Shown here: one piece after another, positions 18,481 through 27,797 of the stretch
How the letters are laid out: the number at the start of each line of letters is the position of its first letter
Numbering within the stretch: position 1 is the first letter of the stretch
Assembly (NCBI GenBank): GCA_016715985.1
Contig: JADJXD010000001.1
Coordinates: 4,526,001-4,590,000, forward strand
Source of the DNA: Saprospiraceae bacterium
Lineage (GTDB): Bacteria; Bacteroidota; Bacteroidia; Chitinophagales; Saprospiraceae
DNA length: 64,000 nt
Direction: 5' to 3'
Notes under the pieces: generated by a model
What the model saw: only the letters and a program-made list of their open reading frames with translations
Told to the model about the DNA's origin: nothing
Databases searched by the model: none
Position numbers and translations under genes: made by a program

Positions 18481-19323
18481 ATGTCAAAAGTGAAGAAGCC
18501 CTCTCAGTTGTATGCTACAATCTCAATCAGTATTGTACTGATCCTTATTTGTCTTTTCCTGATGCTGTTTTTTCATACTTCCAATATCACCGGATTGGTC
18601 AAAGAAAGAATAAACATTCTAACAGAACTGAATGAAAAAGTACCCGCTGCCGAGATGGAAGAGCTTAAGCTTACTATATCAAAGATTGAAGGTGTTATAC
18701 CCTCCTCCGTTGAGTATATCACAAAAGAACAGGCATTGGAGTTTATGTCAAAGGAATTGGTTGCAATCTCAGAAAAAATTGAAAATCCATTCAGAGATCT
18801 GATCAAATTCAACATGTCTGCAAGTCATTACAACGAAAAGAATCTTGAAAGAATCAAAGAAAAACTGGAGCTGGAAAAATCTATCTCCGGCGTTTATTTT
18901 GAAAGCGAAAGCATCGAAGACGTTAAATCCAATATTCAGAAAATTTCTTACGTGCTGTTTGGACTGACACTTGTTTTTACAGTCCTGGTTTTGATTATTA
19001 TTCATACCACCGTCCGGCTCAATCTGTATAATGATCTGAAAGAAATTAAAACGATGCAGATGGTAGGTGCGGAGAAGTTTTTTATCAAAAAACCTTATTT
19101 ACAATCGGCAGTACGGATGACGTTTACTGCATTTATTGTTTTGGGGATTTTTGCTTTAATTCTTATGACGTATGTTTATACCGGCGACAGTTTCCTTACG
19201 GAGATTATCAGTTGGCCTTATGTGATTTTGTCTGTCGTTGTTTCGTTAGTGGTATGTTTTCTGATCATTATTTTTAGTACCAATAGTATAGTAAACAGAT
19301 TTCTTCAGAATGAAATAAATTAG
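18481..19323 (+). CDS. ftsX: Cell division protein FtsX (ABC-transporter-like permease)
   Basis: A 280-residue inner-membrane protein. One N-terminal helix (about 12-34), an extracytoplasmic domain with the FtsX segment VEYITKEQALEFMSKEL, then three C-terminal helices and the cytoplasmic loop LNLYNDLKEIKTMQMVGAEKFFIKKPYL typical of FtsX. With the ATPase FtsE it activates peptidoglycan hydrolases at the septum. ftsE is not adjacent, as is usual in Bacteroidota. First gene of a cluster with DUF3098, uppP and truB that is widely conserved in the phylum. Confidence 0.92.
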   Translation: MSKVKKPSQLYATISISIVLILICLFLMLFFHTSNITGLVKERINILTELNEKVPAAEMEELKLTISKIEGVIPSSVEYITKEQALEFMSKELVAISEKIENPFRDLIKFNMSASHYNEKNLERIKEKLELEKSISGVYFESESIEDVKSNIQKISYVLFGLTLVFTVLVLIIIHTTVRLNLYNDLKEIKTMQMVGAEKFFIKKPYLQSAVRMTFTAFIVLGIFALILMTYVYTGDSFLTEIISWPYVILSVVVSLVVCFLIIIFSTNSIVNRFLQNEIN

Positions 19324-19373
19324 GGCTGAAGACGTTGTAATGCATAGTTTTATAAAAATATGAATATAAATAA

Positions 19374-19381
19374 TACATTTG
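19374..19381 (+). promoter_or_regulatory. -7 element before the DUF3098 gene
   Basis: TACATTTG, 22 nt before the ATG at 19404; suggests an internal promoter for DUF3098-uppP-truB. Confidence 0.55.
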
Positions 19382-19403
19382 CATAATTTTAAAATTTCAA
19401 TAT

Positions 19404-19694
19404 ATGGCTCCACCACGAAAATACACCAGTAAATCCGAAACAAATACTTCGCCATCTTCAAATGCAACTGCCGGTTCAGACCTGCTTTTCGGAAAGAAAA
19501 ACTTCATCATTATAGGAGTTGGTATCGCTTTGATATTTTTGGGATTTGTCCTGATGTCCGGAGGTCATATGCCGTCACCGGATGTGTGGGACGAGTCTTT
19601 GATTTACAGTCACCGCCGCATTACATTAGCACCTATGCTTATTCTGGCAGGGTTAGCTTTACAAGTATATGCTATTTTTGCTAAAAAAGATTAA
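19404..19694 (+). CDS. DUF3098 family small membrane protein
   Basis: A 96-residue protein with a polar Ser/Thr-rich N-terminus (about 1-28), FGKKNFIIIGVGIALIFLGF as first helix, the family's SGGHMPSPDVWDE loop and a second helix (ITLAPMLILAGLALQVYAIF). It belongs to DUF3098, which nearly always lies between ftsX and uppP in Bacteroidota. Its function is not known. The stop is 9 bp before uppP. Confidence 0.9.
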   Translation: MAPPRKYTSKSETNTSPSSNATAGSDLLFGKKNFIIIGVGIALIFLGFVLMSGGHMPSPDVWDESLIYSHRRITLAPMLILAGLALQVYAIFAKKD

Positions 19695-19703
19695 GCTCAA
19701 ATT

Positions 19704-20501
19704 ATGTCGGAAATATTGTCAGCAATAATCCTTGGAATTGTTCAGGGACTGACTGAGTTTTTGCCTGTCAGTAGCAGCGGACATCTCGAGATTGTGAAAT
19801 TTATATTGGGTGATGATGCACTCCCATCCGAGAGCCTTTTGATGACGGTATTGCTTCATTTTGGAACTGCATTGGCTACGGTTGTCGTTTTCAGAAAAGA
19901 TATTCTGAGTATCATTCAGGGATTATTTAAAAAGGATGGAAAAGAAGAAAAAGCTTTTATAGGAAAAATTATTCTGTCAATGATACCTGCTGCTTTTGTG
20001 GGTTTGTTGTTTGAAAAAGAACTTGAAATGTTTTTTTCGCAGAATATCTTATTGGTTTGTTGTATGCTCTTAGTTACGGCTGTTTTATTACTTTTTGCTG
20101 ATAAAGCCAAAACATCAACAGGTGGAGTAAAATATAAAGACGCACTTATCATCGGAATTGCTCAAGCTATTGCCATATTGCCGGGAATCAGCAGGTCAGG
20201 TGCCACAGTATCTACCAGTGTGCTTCTGGGTATTGACAGAAGTAAAGCAGCCAGATTTTCATTTTTAATGGTCGTACCATTGATCTTTGGGAAAATGGCA
20301 AAAGATGTCCTGGATGGTGATTTTGTTTCTAATGGTTTAAACCCTTTGGCGCTCGGTCTGGGATTTATAAGCGCTTTTATATCCGGATATTTTGCCTGTA
20401 CCTGGATGATTTCATTGGTTAAAAACAGCCAATTGAAATATTTTGCTTACTACTGTTTTATCATCGGAATATTCGGAATTATATATGTTCTTTCAAGATG
20501 A
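19704..20501 (+). CDS. uppP: Undecaprenyl-diphosphatase
   Basis: A 265-residue integral membrane phosphatase that recycles the C55 lipid carrier of cell-wall synthesis. Both signature motifs are clear: QGLTEFLPVSSSGHLEI (residues about 14-30) and LPGISRSGATVSTSVLLGI (about 157-175), which carry the catalytic Glu, Ser/His and Arg. About eight hydrophobic segments. Its 3' end overlaps truB by 17 bp. Confidence 0.95.
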   Translation: MSEILSAIILGIVQGLTEFLPVSSSGHLEIVKFILGDDALPSESLLMTVLLHFGTALATVVVFRKDILSIIQGLFKKDGKEEKAFIGKIILSMIPAAFVGLLFEKELEMFFSQNILLVCCMLLVTAVLLLFADKAKTSTGGVKYKDALIIGIAQAIAILPGISRSGATVSTSVLLGIDRSKAARFSFLMVVPLIFGKMAKDVLDGDFVSNGLNPLALGLGFISAFISGYFACTWMISLVKNSQLKYFAYYCFIIGIFGIIYVLSR

Positions 20502-21243
20502 TAAAATTTTAACCAATAAAAATTTGCCTGAAGAAATTGACTTTTCAGAGGGCACAGTGATGTTGATTGATAAACCCTTGAATTGGACTTCTTTTGATGT
20601 TGTCAATAAACTTAGATTCAAAATCAGGCACACATTCGGAATCAAAAAAATCAAGGTCGGTCATGCCGGCACATTGGACCCTTTAGCTTCCGGTTTGTTG
20701 ATCGTCTGTACAGGGAAAGCCACAAAATCCATAGATCTCCTGCAGGCTTTGGATAAATCTTACAGTGGTTCAATATTTTTGGGAGCATCCACTCCTACGT
20801 ATGATGCCGAAAGTCAGCCGGATTTTATTTTTGAAACAGATCATATCACTTCTGAACTGATTCAGGATGCTGTTGCGTCTTTATCAGGCGAGTTACTTCA
20901 GCGACCACCCTTATTTTCAGCCATAAAAGTGGACGGTCAAAAGGGATATCAGCTTGCGAGAAGAGGAGAAGATGTAGAGCTGCCCAAAAGAAAAGTACAG
21001 ATAAAGGAATTTACTATTTCAGAACAAAAAATGCCGTTATTGTCATTTTATGTTCAATGCAGCAAAGGAACATACATCCGTTCATTGGCACACGATTTAG
21101 GCAAGGCCTTAGAATCAGGTGGTTATCTTGCTTCCCTTCGGAGAGAAAGTATCGCTGAATATAGTGTGAAAGATGCACTTACCGTCGAAGAAGCGGTCTC
21201 ATATATTGAAAGAGCAGGCACCAATTCTAAGATTGAATTATAA
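20485..21243 (+). CDS. truB: tRNA pseudouridine(55) synthase
   Basis: A 252-residue enzyme from MFFQDDKIL at 20485; an in-frame start at 20443 would extend 42 bp further into uppP and has no family support. The catalytic Asp lies in VGHAGTLDPLASGLL; GTYIRSLAHDLGKAL is the second conserved block. It makes pseudouridine 55 in the T-loop of tRNAs. Compact form without a long C-terminal PUA extension. Last gene of the ftsX cluster. Confidence 0.94.
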   Translation: MFFQDDKILTNKNLPEEIDFSEGTVMLIDKPLNWTSFDVVNKLRFKIRHTFGIKKIKVGHAGTLDPLASGLLIVCTGKATKSIDLLQALDKSYSGSIFLGASTPTYDAESQPDFIFETDHITSELIQDAVASLSGELLQRPPLFSAIKVDGQKGYQLARRGEDVELPKRKVQIKEFTISEQKMPLLSFYVQCSKGTYIRSLAHDLGKALESGGYLASLRRESIAEYSVKDALTVEEAVSYIERAGTNSKIEL

Positions 21244-21295
21244 AATCAGATCTCCAGACTCCTCCTCAATAAATTTGTATCCTAAAAAAGTTTAA

Positions 21296-21427
21296 TCAAT
21301 TGCCACTGGCTTTAGACAGTGGATAAAAATAATGATATTATTCGGCTTTAGCCAAATTGAATGTATTTTTGGCTAAAGCCAAGTTAGTCACCATAATAAA
21401 CCACAGGTTACAACCTGTGGCAATTGA
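21296..21427 (+). repeat. Repeat B: 132-bp element with terminal inverted repeats and three hairpins
   Basis: Begins TCAATTGCCAC and ends GTGGCAATTGA, a perfect 11-bp inverted pair. Inside are three palindromes: CCACTG/CAGTGG, GGCTTTAGCCAAA/TTTGGCTAAAGCC and CCACAGGTT/AACCTGTGG. A diverged relative lies at 31628-31719. No coding capacity. It looks like a miniature mobile or structured extragenic element. The remaining gap to 21554 holds nothing else I can name. Confidence 0.75.
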
Positions 21428-21554
21428 AAAAGACCATAAAATTTACTTAATTCTTTAAGATTACCGGATTACAATTTTGCGAATGTTTATCCTTCTTCCT
21501 TTATTTTAATTATGTGAAGTATGGTTTTTAAAAATATTGAAAGTCAATACATTT

Positions 21555-23534
21555 TTACAACCCTAATTGCTGCTTATAAGCAGGATCAAACTGTGTATAA
21601 CCCACATTCAATGCATTCTGGAATTCTCTTTTGGCTTCATTAAACTGGTTCAATCCGGCATGTGTCCGGGATTTTTCATAATAATACAACCCGTTGGTTT
21701 TGTTGATTTTAATGGCTTGTTCATAAGCTGAAATAGCTTCCTGTGGTCTCTCTAATAGTCTTAAAGCCCGACCTTTTTCATACCAGATATCTGCATTATA
21801 TGGATTTAGTTTAAGGTATGCATCAATGTCTTCCAATGCTTTTGGTATGTTGCCCATATTGTTATAAATAACAGATCTGTTCAGGTAACCTACAGCATGA
21901 TCAGGTTTCAATTCAATACCTTTATTGAAATTTTCTATGGCTTTTTCAAAATCCCCTAATCTTGCATAAGTGGCACCTCGGTTTACGTGAAATTCACCAT
22001 CATTGGGTTCGTATTCTATAGCTTTGTTGTAGTCGTTTAAGGCCATAAGTAACGTGTCTCTTCCTTTTGCCAAAGTAAAAAACAATTTAGCCCGACTGTT
22101 ATATGCCTGTGGTTGTTGGTCCTTCATGGCAATGGTTGCGTTGTAATCTCTCAGCGCCTCTGTGTACATTCCCTTATCTCTGTAGAAATTTGCCCTGTTT
22201 CCGTAAGGTAGCGTAGTTTGTTTATAATATTTTAAAACATGTGTCCATAAAGTGCCGCTATCCTTCCAGATTTTGTTTTGTTGAAAAGTTATAAATCCCA
22301 GCACTAATAAATATACAGCGCCGCCTCCCAGAATGACATTTTTAAGTTGAGGTTTTGTTTGAATGGCCTGTTCTCCATAATAAGCAATGATAAAAAACAA
22401 ACCCAGATATGCAATGTAAGTAAACCTATCCGCAAGGTAACCCTGACCCGCTCCCAGAATTTGTAACAGAAACACGATATTGACGATAAAAAAACTGAGT
22501 CCGAAAAATATTACTTTTCGCTCTGTGACATACGACTTGTATAGAACAAACAAAGTTATGGGAGCCATTAGAATGGAAGGCCAGAAGTACCACGGAAAGT
22601 TATTGGGGTAGGGGTAAAGCGGTGACATTCTGAACGGGAAAATCCATTTTACAATATAAATCAAAAAACTGAATGCTCCGACAAAAAGTCTCTGGAAAAA
22701 TGAAAAATTGGTAGTATCTTCTACCACACTCAATGAACCAAATGCCTTCAATTCCATCATTCCGTATATCCCAAAGAACAACGAAAGTCCAAAAAACGGA
22801 ATCTTATTCAAAACACTTTTGAACTCCCATTTTTTATCCATAAAGTAATCAATTGCGATCAAACTTAATGGTAAAGAAACAGCCTGAATTTTTGAAAAAA
22901 GCGACAAAATAAACAACACCGTTATCCAGGCCCAACGAATACTTTTACCGTCAATCTTAAATTTGATATACTGAAGCATAGCTCCCAGATAAAATACGCC
23001 AAAAAGAACGTCTTTTCTTTCAGTGACCCAGGCCACCGACTCCACCCGCATAGGATGAATACCGAATAATAATGCCAGAATAAATGCCCCCAGCCATCTT
23101 AAACCCAGGAAAGTACCTATTCTGAAAACCAATAAGACACAAATAAGATGCAATAAAACGTTATTCAAATGCCAGTTAAACGGACTGTCCAAACCGAATA
23201 TCCTTTTTTCGAGTGCGAATGTCCATATTGTCAGAGGGTTATAGTTTCCAATGACATTTGATTTAAATATTTGTTTTGTATTGTCCCAGAAGTTTTCGCT
23301 GTTGATAGTAGTTATAAGAGGATTTTCATAAAAATTACGGTCATCATCCCAGTTTACAAATTCATTGTTCAATGCGGTTGTAAAACACAAAAAAGTAATC
23401 ACTACTGCAGCGGCAGCCGCAATGAAATGATTTTTTGAAAAAGTTGATTTTTGCGTTTTTTCTTCCTGACTTTTTGGAGTAATGTTTGATTTAGCCGAAC
23501 TTTGTTTATTTGTAAGATTTTTCTTCTTTGACAT
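21555..23534 (-). CDS. Polytopic membrane protein with C-terminal TPR repeats (TMTC-like)
   Basis: A 659-residue protein. A Lys-rich cytoplasmic N-terminus (1-35), then roughly ten transmembrane helices (about 38-405) with NNEFVNWDDDRNFYENPL and HPMRVESVAWVTERKDVL loops typical of the TMTC/GT-C-like 'DUF1736-type' proteins, and a C-terminal array of about six TPR units (YNADIWYEKGRALRLLERPQEAISAYEQAI and similar). The eukaryotic relatives are protein O-mannosyltransferases; bacterial ones are presumed lipid-linked sugar transferases, but activity is not established. A -7 element lies at 23612-23619. Confidence 0.82.
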   Translation of the reverse strand: MSKKKNLTNKQSSAKSNITPKSQEEKTQKSTFSKNHFIAAAAAVVITFLCFTTALNNEFVNWDDDRNFYENPLITTINSENFWDNTKQIFKSNVIGNYNPLTIWTFALEKRIFGLDSPFNWHLNNVLLHLICVLLVFRIGTFLGLRWLGAFILALLFGIHPMRVESVAWVTERKDVLFGVFYLGAMLQYIKFKIDGKSIRWAWITVLFILSLFSKIQAVSLPLSLIAIDYFMDKKWEFKSVLNKIPFFGLSLFFGIYGMMELKAFGSLSVVEDTTNFSFFQRLFVGAFSFLIYIVKWIFPFRMSPLYPYPNNFPWYFWPSILMAPITLFVLYKSYVTERKVIFFGLSFFIVNIVFLLQILGAGQGYLADRFTYIAYLGLFFIIAYYGEQAIQTKPQLKNVILGGGAVYLLVLGFITFQQNKIWKDSGTLWTHVLKYYKQTTLPYGNRANFYRDKGMYTEALRDYNATIAMKDQQPQAYNSRAKLFFTLAKGRDTLLMALNDYNKAIEYEPNDGEFHVNRGATYARLGDFEKAIENFNKGIELKPDHAVGYLNRSVIYNNMGNIPKALEDIDAYLKLNPYNADIWYEKGRALRLLERPQEAISAYEQAIKINKTNGLYYYEKSRTHAGLNQFNEAKREFQNALNVGYTQFDPAYKQQLGL

Positions 23535-23611
23535 AACTAAAGTATGATAATGGTTAGTTTATGAAAATCATTTTATTTCCTGAACTTACTAAAAATGCGC
23601 ATTAAAGAAAA

Positions 23612-23619
23612 CAAAGATA
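23612..23619 (-). promoter_or_regulatory. -7 element for the TPR membrane protein
   Basis: Reverse-strand TATCTTTG, 77 nt before the ATG at 23534. Confidence 0.5.
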
Positions 23620-23705
23620 GTAAATATGATTATTTTTAGTAATTTGTTGAAGTTTTTATTTTATAACGGTAATTTGAGTCTTACAACCATCAATAAAATG
23701 TTTTA

Positions 23706-24500
23706 ATGAAGTGGAAGGTTTTGTTTTGGATATGTTGTTTTTCTACATCAACTACCGCTTTGGATGGACAAGCCAATGATGACAAATTATCAGTTTGTTT
23801 GGTAGAAAACGGGCTGACTGCATTGGGCTTACCGTATGTTTCAGGTACTTTGGAAAGGGGGAATGACTCTTCGGCTATTTGGTTTGCGGATAAGTTCGAT
23901 TGTGTGACTTTCGTCGAATGGGTTCTGGCATTGTCATTATACCAAACTCAGTCCATTCAACCCACAAAGGATTTTGAATCAATACTCGAAACAATAAGAT
24001 ATCGAATTGGAATTGCTTCAGGTTATACTTCCCGACTACACTATTTTACGGAATGGATATCTCAGGCAGTTAGTAGTGGGTTTTTAATTGATATCACACA
24101 AGAGTTGGGTGGAAAAGAAGTTTCCCGAAATATAGATTTTATGACCCAAAACAGATCAAAATATCCGAAATTGAAGCTTCCTCAAAATTATGTTGCAATT
24201 CAAAAAACAGAAAAGCAACTTAGTAACACTACATATTTTGAACTTCCCAAAAATCTTGTCGAATCAGCAGAAAAAAATATAAATGAAGGTGATATCATTG
24301 CCATCACTACTACCATTAAAGGCCTGGATATCACGCATACAGGAATCGCCATTCGAAGAAATGATAAAATACATTTGCTTCACGCATCATCGGATGAGAT
24401 GAAAGTGGTCGTAACCGATAAGCCACTCCATTTTTATTTGAAGCAGTATCCTAAAATGAAAGGAATTAGAGTCCTTCGGCCAATAAACCCTTTCAAATAA
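23706..24500 (+). CDS. DUF1460 (N-acetylmuramoyl-L-alanine amidase-like) exported protein
   Basis: A 264-residue protein with signal peptide MKWKVLFWICCFSTSTTALDG. The segment FADKFDCVTFVEWVLALSLYQ has the NlpC/P60-like Cys of DUF1460, and GLDITHTGIAIRRNDKIHLLHASS supplies the His-containing strand. Structurally known DUF1460 members are predicted cell-wall amidases that act on muropeptides in the periplasm. It stands alone between the TPR protein (divergent) and fabI (convergent, 12 bp between stops). Confidence 0.82.
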   Translation: MKWKVLFWICCFSTSTTALDGQANDDKLSVCLVENGLTALGLPYVSGTLERGNDSSAIWFADKFDCVTFVEWVLALSLYQTQSIQPTKDFESILETIRYRIGIASGYTSRLHYFTEWISQAVSSGFLIDITQELGGKEVSRNIDFMTQNRSKYPKLKLPQNYVAIQKTEKQLSNTTYFELPKNLVESAEKNINEGDIIAITTTIKGLDITHTGIAIRRNDKIHLLHASSDEMKVVVTDKPLHFYLKQYPKMKGIRVLRPINPFK

Positions 24501-24512
24501 AGTCTAAGTTCC

Positions 24513-25313
24513 CTATTCCAAAATCTCCGGCGCCATCCCCATACTACTGAATCCACCGTCATGGAAGAGATTTTGCATGGTAACCATCCTGGTATAATCC
24601 GAAAACAACGTCACACAGTAATCTGCACACGCATCCGCATCTGCATTACCCAATGGAGACATTTTATCAGCGTATCCATAAAAATCACTAAATCCTTTGA
24701 CACCTGATCCGGCAGTGGTGACCGTAGGCGACTGACTGACTGTATTAACACGAACTTTCGCCTTTTTTGCCCAATGATAACCGAAACTTCTGGCGAAACT
24801 TTCCAACAGGGCTTTTGATTCAGCCATTTCACTATAGTCCGGGAAAACTCTTTGTGCAGCAATATAAGTTAAAGCCAGAATGGAACCCCAATCATTGATA
24901 GCGTCCAGTTTCATAGCTGTTTGCATCAGTTTGTGAAATGAAATCGCAGACACATCAAAAGTGGTTTTCATCCATTCATAATTCAGATCTGTGTATTCTT
25001 TCTTTTTTCGTACATTGATAGACATTCCAATGGAATGCAGCACAAAATCTATTTTACCCCCCATCAATTCCATTGATTTGGTAAGTAAGTTTTCAAGATC
25101 TTCTATGCTGGTGGCATCAGCAGGGATAACTTCTGTATTGAGTTTTTTTGCCAATTCATATATTTCACCCATTCTCAGAGCGACAGGAGCATTTGTTAAT
25201 ATAATCTGTGCGCCTTCTTCCACACACTTTTCCGCCACTTTCCATGCAATAGACTTTTCGTCCAATGCGCCAAAAATAATTCCTTTTTTACCATTTAAAA
25301 TACCGTGTCCCAT
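24513..25313 (-). CDS. fabI: Enoyl-[acyl-carrier-protein] reductase (NADH)
   Basis: A 266-residue short-chain-dehydrogenase-like enzyme for the last step of each fatty-acid elongation cycle. LNGKKGIIFGALDEKSIAWKVA is the nucleotide-binding start of FabI, and LTYIAAQRVFPDYSEMAESK carries the catalytic Tyr and Lys with FabI spacing. NLFHDGGFSSMGM near the C-terminus is typical. This is the triclosan target in many bacteria. A -7 element lies at 25357-25364. Confidence 0.94.
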   Translation of the reverse strand: MGHGILNGKKGIIFGALDEKSIAWKVAEKCVEEGAQIILTNAPVALRMGEIYELAKKLNTEVIPADATSIEDLENLLTKSMELMGGKIDFVLHSIGMSINVRKKKEYTDLNYEWMKTTFDVSAISFHKLMQTAMKLDAINDWGSILALTYIAAQRVFPDYSEMAESKALLESFARSFGYHWAKKAKVRVNTVSQSPTVTTAGSGVKGFSDFYGYADKMSPLGNADADACADYCVTLFSDYTRMVTMQNLFHDGGFSSMGMAPEILE

Positions 25314-25356
25314 AATTGTGTTTTTGATGACTATAAATTCAACTTCTTCAGTCTGG

Positions 25357-25364
25357 CAAAGTTA
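25357..25364 (-). promoter_or_regulatory. -7 element for fabI
   Basis: Reverse-strand TAACTTTG, 43 nt before the ATG at 25313. Confidence 0.5.
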
Positions 25365-25500
25365 AATAATTTTGAATCAAAGCATTCAATAAAACAACTT
25401 TTTTGAAGTGAGTGCACAAACATGAAAAGTTAAACTTAGTCAAAATGTAATCATTTAGATTGTGTTTTTTAAGTTTATGATAAACGAAATGTCTGAGTAT

Positions 25501-25593
25501 AATAATTTCGCCCTTTCAGGGCTATAGGTATTTTGTCCTCATTAAGATAGGGCTTGACGCCCTATCTTGGATCATTTCGGCCCTTCAGGCCTG
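25501..25593 (+). repeat. Repeat C, copy 1 (three-hairpin extragenic element)
   Basis: Starts TTTCGCCCTTTCAGGGCT, holds a middle palindrome AAGATAGGGC/GCCCTATCTT and ends with GCCCTTCAGGC. The surrounding 925-bp gap (25314-26237) has no gene. Confidence 0.75.
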
Positions 25594-25790
25594 GTATTAA
25601 AGCAGGTGTTTCGCTCATTCTCTCATGATAACATCCATTTGGGACTGTGAGTAAGATAATTGGTCTTCGTGGAAGACAGTAACATTTTAGAATATACTCA
25701 TTTGAACTCATAAAAGAATTATGTCATAATTAAGTTATCAAAGGCCGATAACTAAAAGGCAGATAAAGCACTTCGAAAACAATGACTATG

Positions 25791-25873
25791 AATTTCGTCC
25801 TTTCGGGTATTCTGTCCTTATTTAGAAAGGGATTATCACCTTATATTGGATGATTTCGGCCCTTCAGGCCTGG
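25791..25873 (+). repeat. Repeat C, copy 2 (degenerate middle stem)
   Basis: Same order as copy 1: AATTTCGTCCTTTCGGG, a weak middle stem (AAAGGGATTATCACCTTAT), then ATTTCGGCCCTTCAGGCCTGG, identical to copy 1 over the last 20 bp. Confidence 0.7.
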
Positions 25874-25892
25874 TTTGAAAATCAGTATTCTA

Positions 25893-25980
25893 AGCCTGAA
25901 GGGCAGAAATATCTCAACGATGGGTGAAGCCCATCGTAACCAATACGTAAAGTTCTCCAGCCCTGAAAGGGCGCAATTTT
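25893..25980 (-). repeat. Repeat C, copy 3 (inverted)
   Basis: Reverse complement starts TTGCGCCCTTTCAGGGCT, has the middle palindrome ACGATGGGCTTC/CACCCATCGT with a different stem sequence from copy 1, and ends TTCTGCCCTTCAGGCTT. Copies 2 and 3 face each other 19 bp apart. Confidence 0.7.
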
Positions 25981-26237
25981 TCTGAAGAATAAACTACAAA
26001 GTCCACTAAGTTCTCACAATATATCCTGAAATAATTATTACCCCCTTTCAGGCCGCACAAGGCAATGACTTAAAATAATTAGCTCTAAATTTTTATTCTA
26101 AAGGAAACATTCACATTAATTCATTGATAATTTTTGCCATAAATGAGTACATTTTATTTAGACTTCACTTATTCCTATTATATTTGATTTCCCAAAGAAT
26201 ATTTTATGTTTCTCAATATTCATAAACTTTGTAAAAT

Positions 26238-27797
26238 ATGTCAGGTTTAAACAAATTTACCGGTAACTGGTCTGTTTATTATGCTTCTCATTTGCTTAGA
26301 AGGACTACCTATGGTGCCCATATAGACACACTTAAATCTTTCGGTTCTTCATCGCTTGATTCATGTATTGAAATTCTTTTTTCTGATATCCAACTGCCTT
26401 CGCCACCCATAAATATTAATTTCGAAAATGATCCGGACGTCCCCATTGGCGAAACATGGGTTGATAAAGATGTTTCTCAGGGTGTTAATGGATACCGACA
26501 GGCCTCATTGAGGGGTTGGACATTTGAACTGATGCTTGGGAAAAGCCCGAATATCAGGGAAAAAATGACCATGTTCTGGCATAATCATTTTGTCACAGCG
26601 GATATTCAGGATCCCAGATATTCATATAAGTATATTGATTTATTGAGAAAAAGTGCAACGGGGAATTTCAGACAACTCACAAAGGATATCACAATCGATC
26701 CGGCGATGTTGATTTATCTCAACGGCGGAGATAATACGAGACAGGCACCCAATGAAAATTATGCCCGTGAGCTGATGGAACTTTTTACATTAGGCAAAGG
26801 CGAAAATGCAGGCCCGGGAGACTACACAACGTTTACAGAAGATGATGTAAGAGAGGTTGCAAAAGTACTGACAGGATGGATTGTTGTCCGAAATAATCTG
26901 CCGGTAAGGTCTGAATTCAGATTGGGAAGACATGATTTGACTACCAAAAAGTTGTCGCATCGTTTTGGTAATATAGAAATTCCAAATGCCAATGAAAATG
27001 AATATAAAAATCTGATAGATATTATTTTTGAAAGAGACGAACCGGCTTTATTTATATCCAAAAAGCTGTATCGGTGGTTTGTACATTCGGGCATTGATGA
27101 TCAGGTGTATCAGGATGTTATCATTCCGATGGCGCAAATAATCAGAGATTCAGATTATGAGATTAAACCGGCTTTGAAAGCTCTCTTGTCCAGTGAACAT
27201 TTTTATGATGAGTGTAACATAGGAGGTATTATCAAAAATCCGGTTGATTTCCTTATGAATGCAGTTAATCAATTTGAAATATTGCTCCCTGATGATGCAG
27301 CACTCAGACAACGTGTTCTGATTGCACTTTTCGCAACCAGTAGTGCTATGCAGATGGCTGTCTTTCAGGCACCGTCGGTTGCCGGCTGGCAGGCTTTCTA
27401 TCAGGAGCCCACGTTTTACAGACTTTGGTTGAATGCAACTTCTTTGCCAACCAGAAAAACCTATACAGATGGAATCGCTTCAACAGGAATACCCTTCGGA
27501 CAGTACAGACTTCAGGTGAATGTTTTGAATCTGATTTCAAAATTTGCAAATCCGTCTGATGTTAATAATATTTTGGATGAATTAAACGCATTATTGTTTT
27601 GCAAACCATTGGCTCAAAATCAAAAAGATGTTTTGCTTTCACTCGTGCTATTGACTGGTGCACCGTCAGAGTGGACAAATCTATATAATGCCTACCTTCA
27701 GGATCCGAATAATAATGCAAGGAGACAACCCTTGATAAACAGACTTTCGGCATTGATGGTCTATATGATGCGTATGCCGGAGTACCATTTAAGTTAA
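26238..27797 (+). CDS. DUF1800 family protein
   Basis: A 519-residue protein. DUF1800 motifs: HLLRRTTYGAHIDTLKSFG near the start, MTMFWHNHFVT (about 110), ENYARELMELFTLG (about 176), VLTGWIV and LFISKKLYRWFV. The biochemical role is unknown; the family almost always lies next to a DUF1501 gene, as here, and both are thought to act on polymers at or beyond the outer membrane. No signal peptide is obvious in this reading (MSGLNKFTGNWSVYYASHLLRR), which is odd for a presumed exported protein. The stop codon coincides with the left TTAA of repeat D. Confidence 0.88.
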   Translation: MSGLNKFTGNWSVYYASHLLRRTTYGAHIDTLKSFGSSSLDSCIEILFSDIQLPSPPININFENDPDVPIGETWVDKDVSQGVNGYRQASLRGWTFELMLGKSPNIREKMTMFWHNHFVTADIQDPRYSYKYIDLLRKSATGNFRQLTKDITIDPAMLIYLNGGDNTRQAPNENYARELMELFTLGKGENAGPGDYTTFTEDDVREVAKVLTGWIVVRNNLPVRSEFRLGRHDLTTKKLSHRFGNIEIPNANENEYKNLIDIIFERDEPALFISKKLYRWFVHSGIDDQVYQDVIIPMAQIIRDSDYEIKPALKALLSSEHFYDECNIGGIIKNPVDFLMNAVNQFEILLPDDAALRQRVLIALFATSSAMQMAVFQAPSVAGWQAFYQEPTFYRLWLNATSLPTRKTYTDGIASTGIPFGQYRLQVNVLNLISKFANPSDVNNILDELNALLFCKPLAQNQKDVLLSLVLLTGAPSEWTNLYNAYLQDPNNNARRQPLINRLSALMVYMMRMPEYHLS

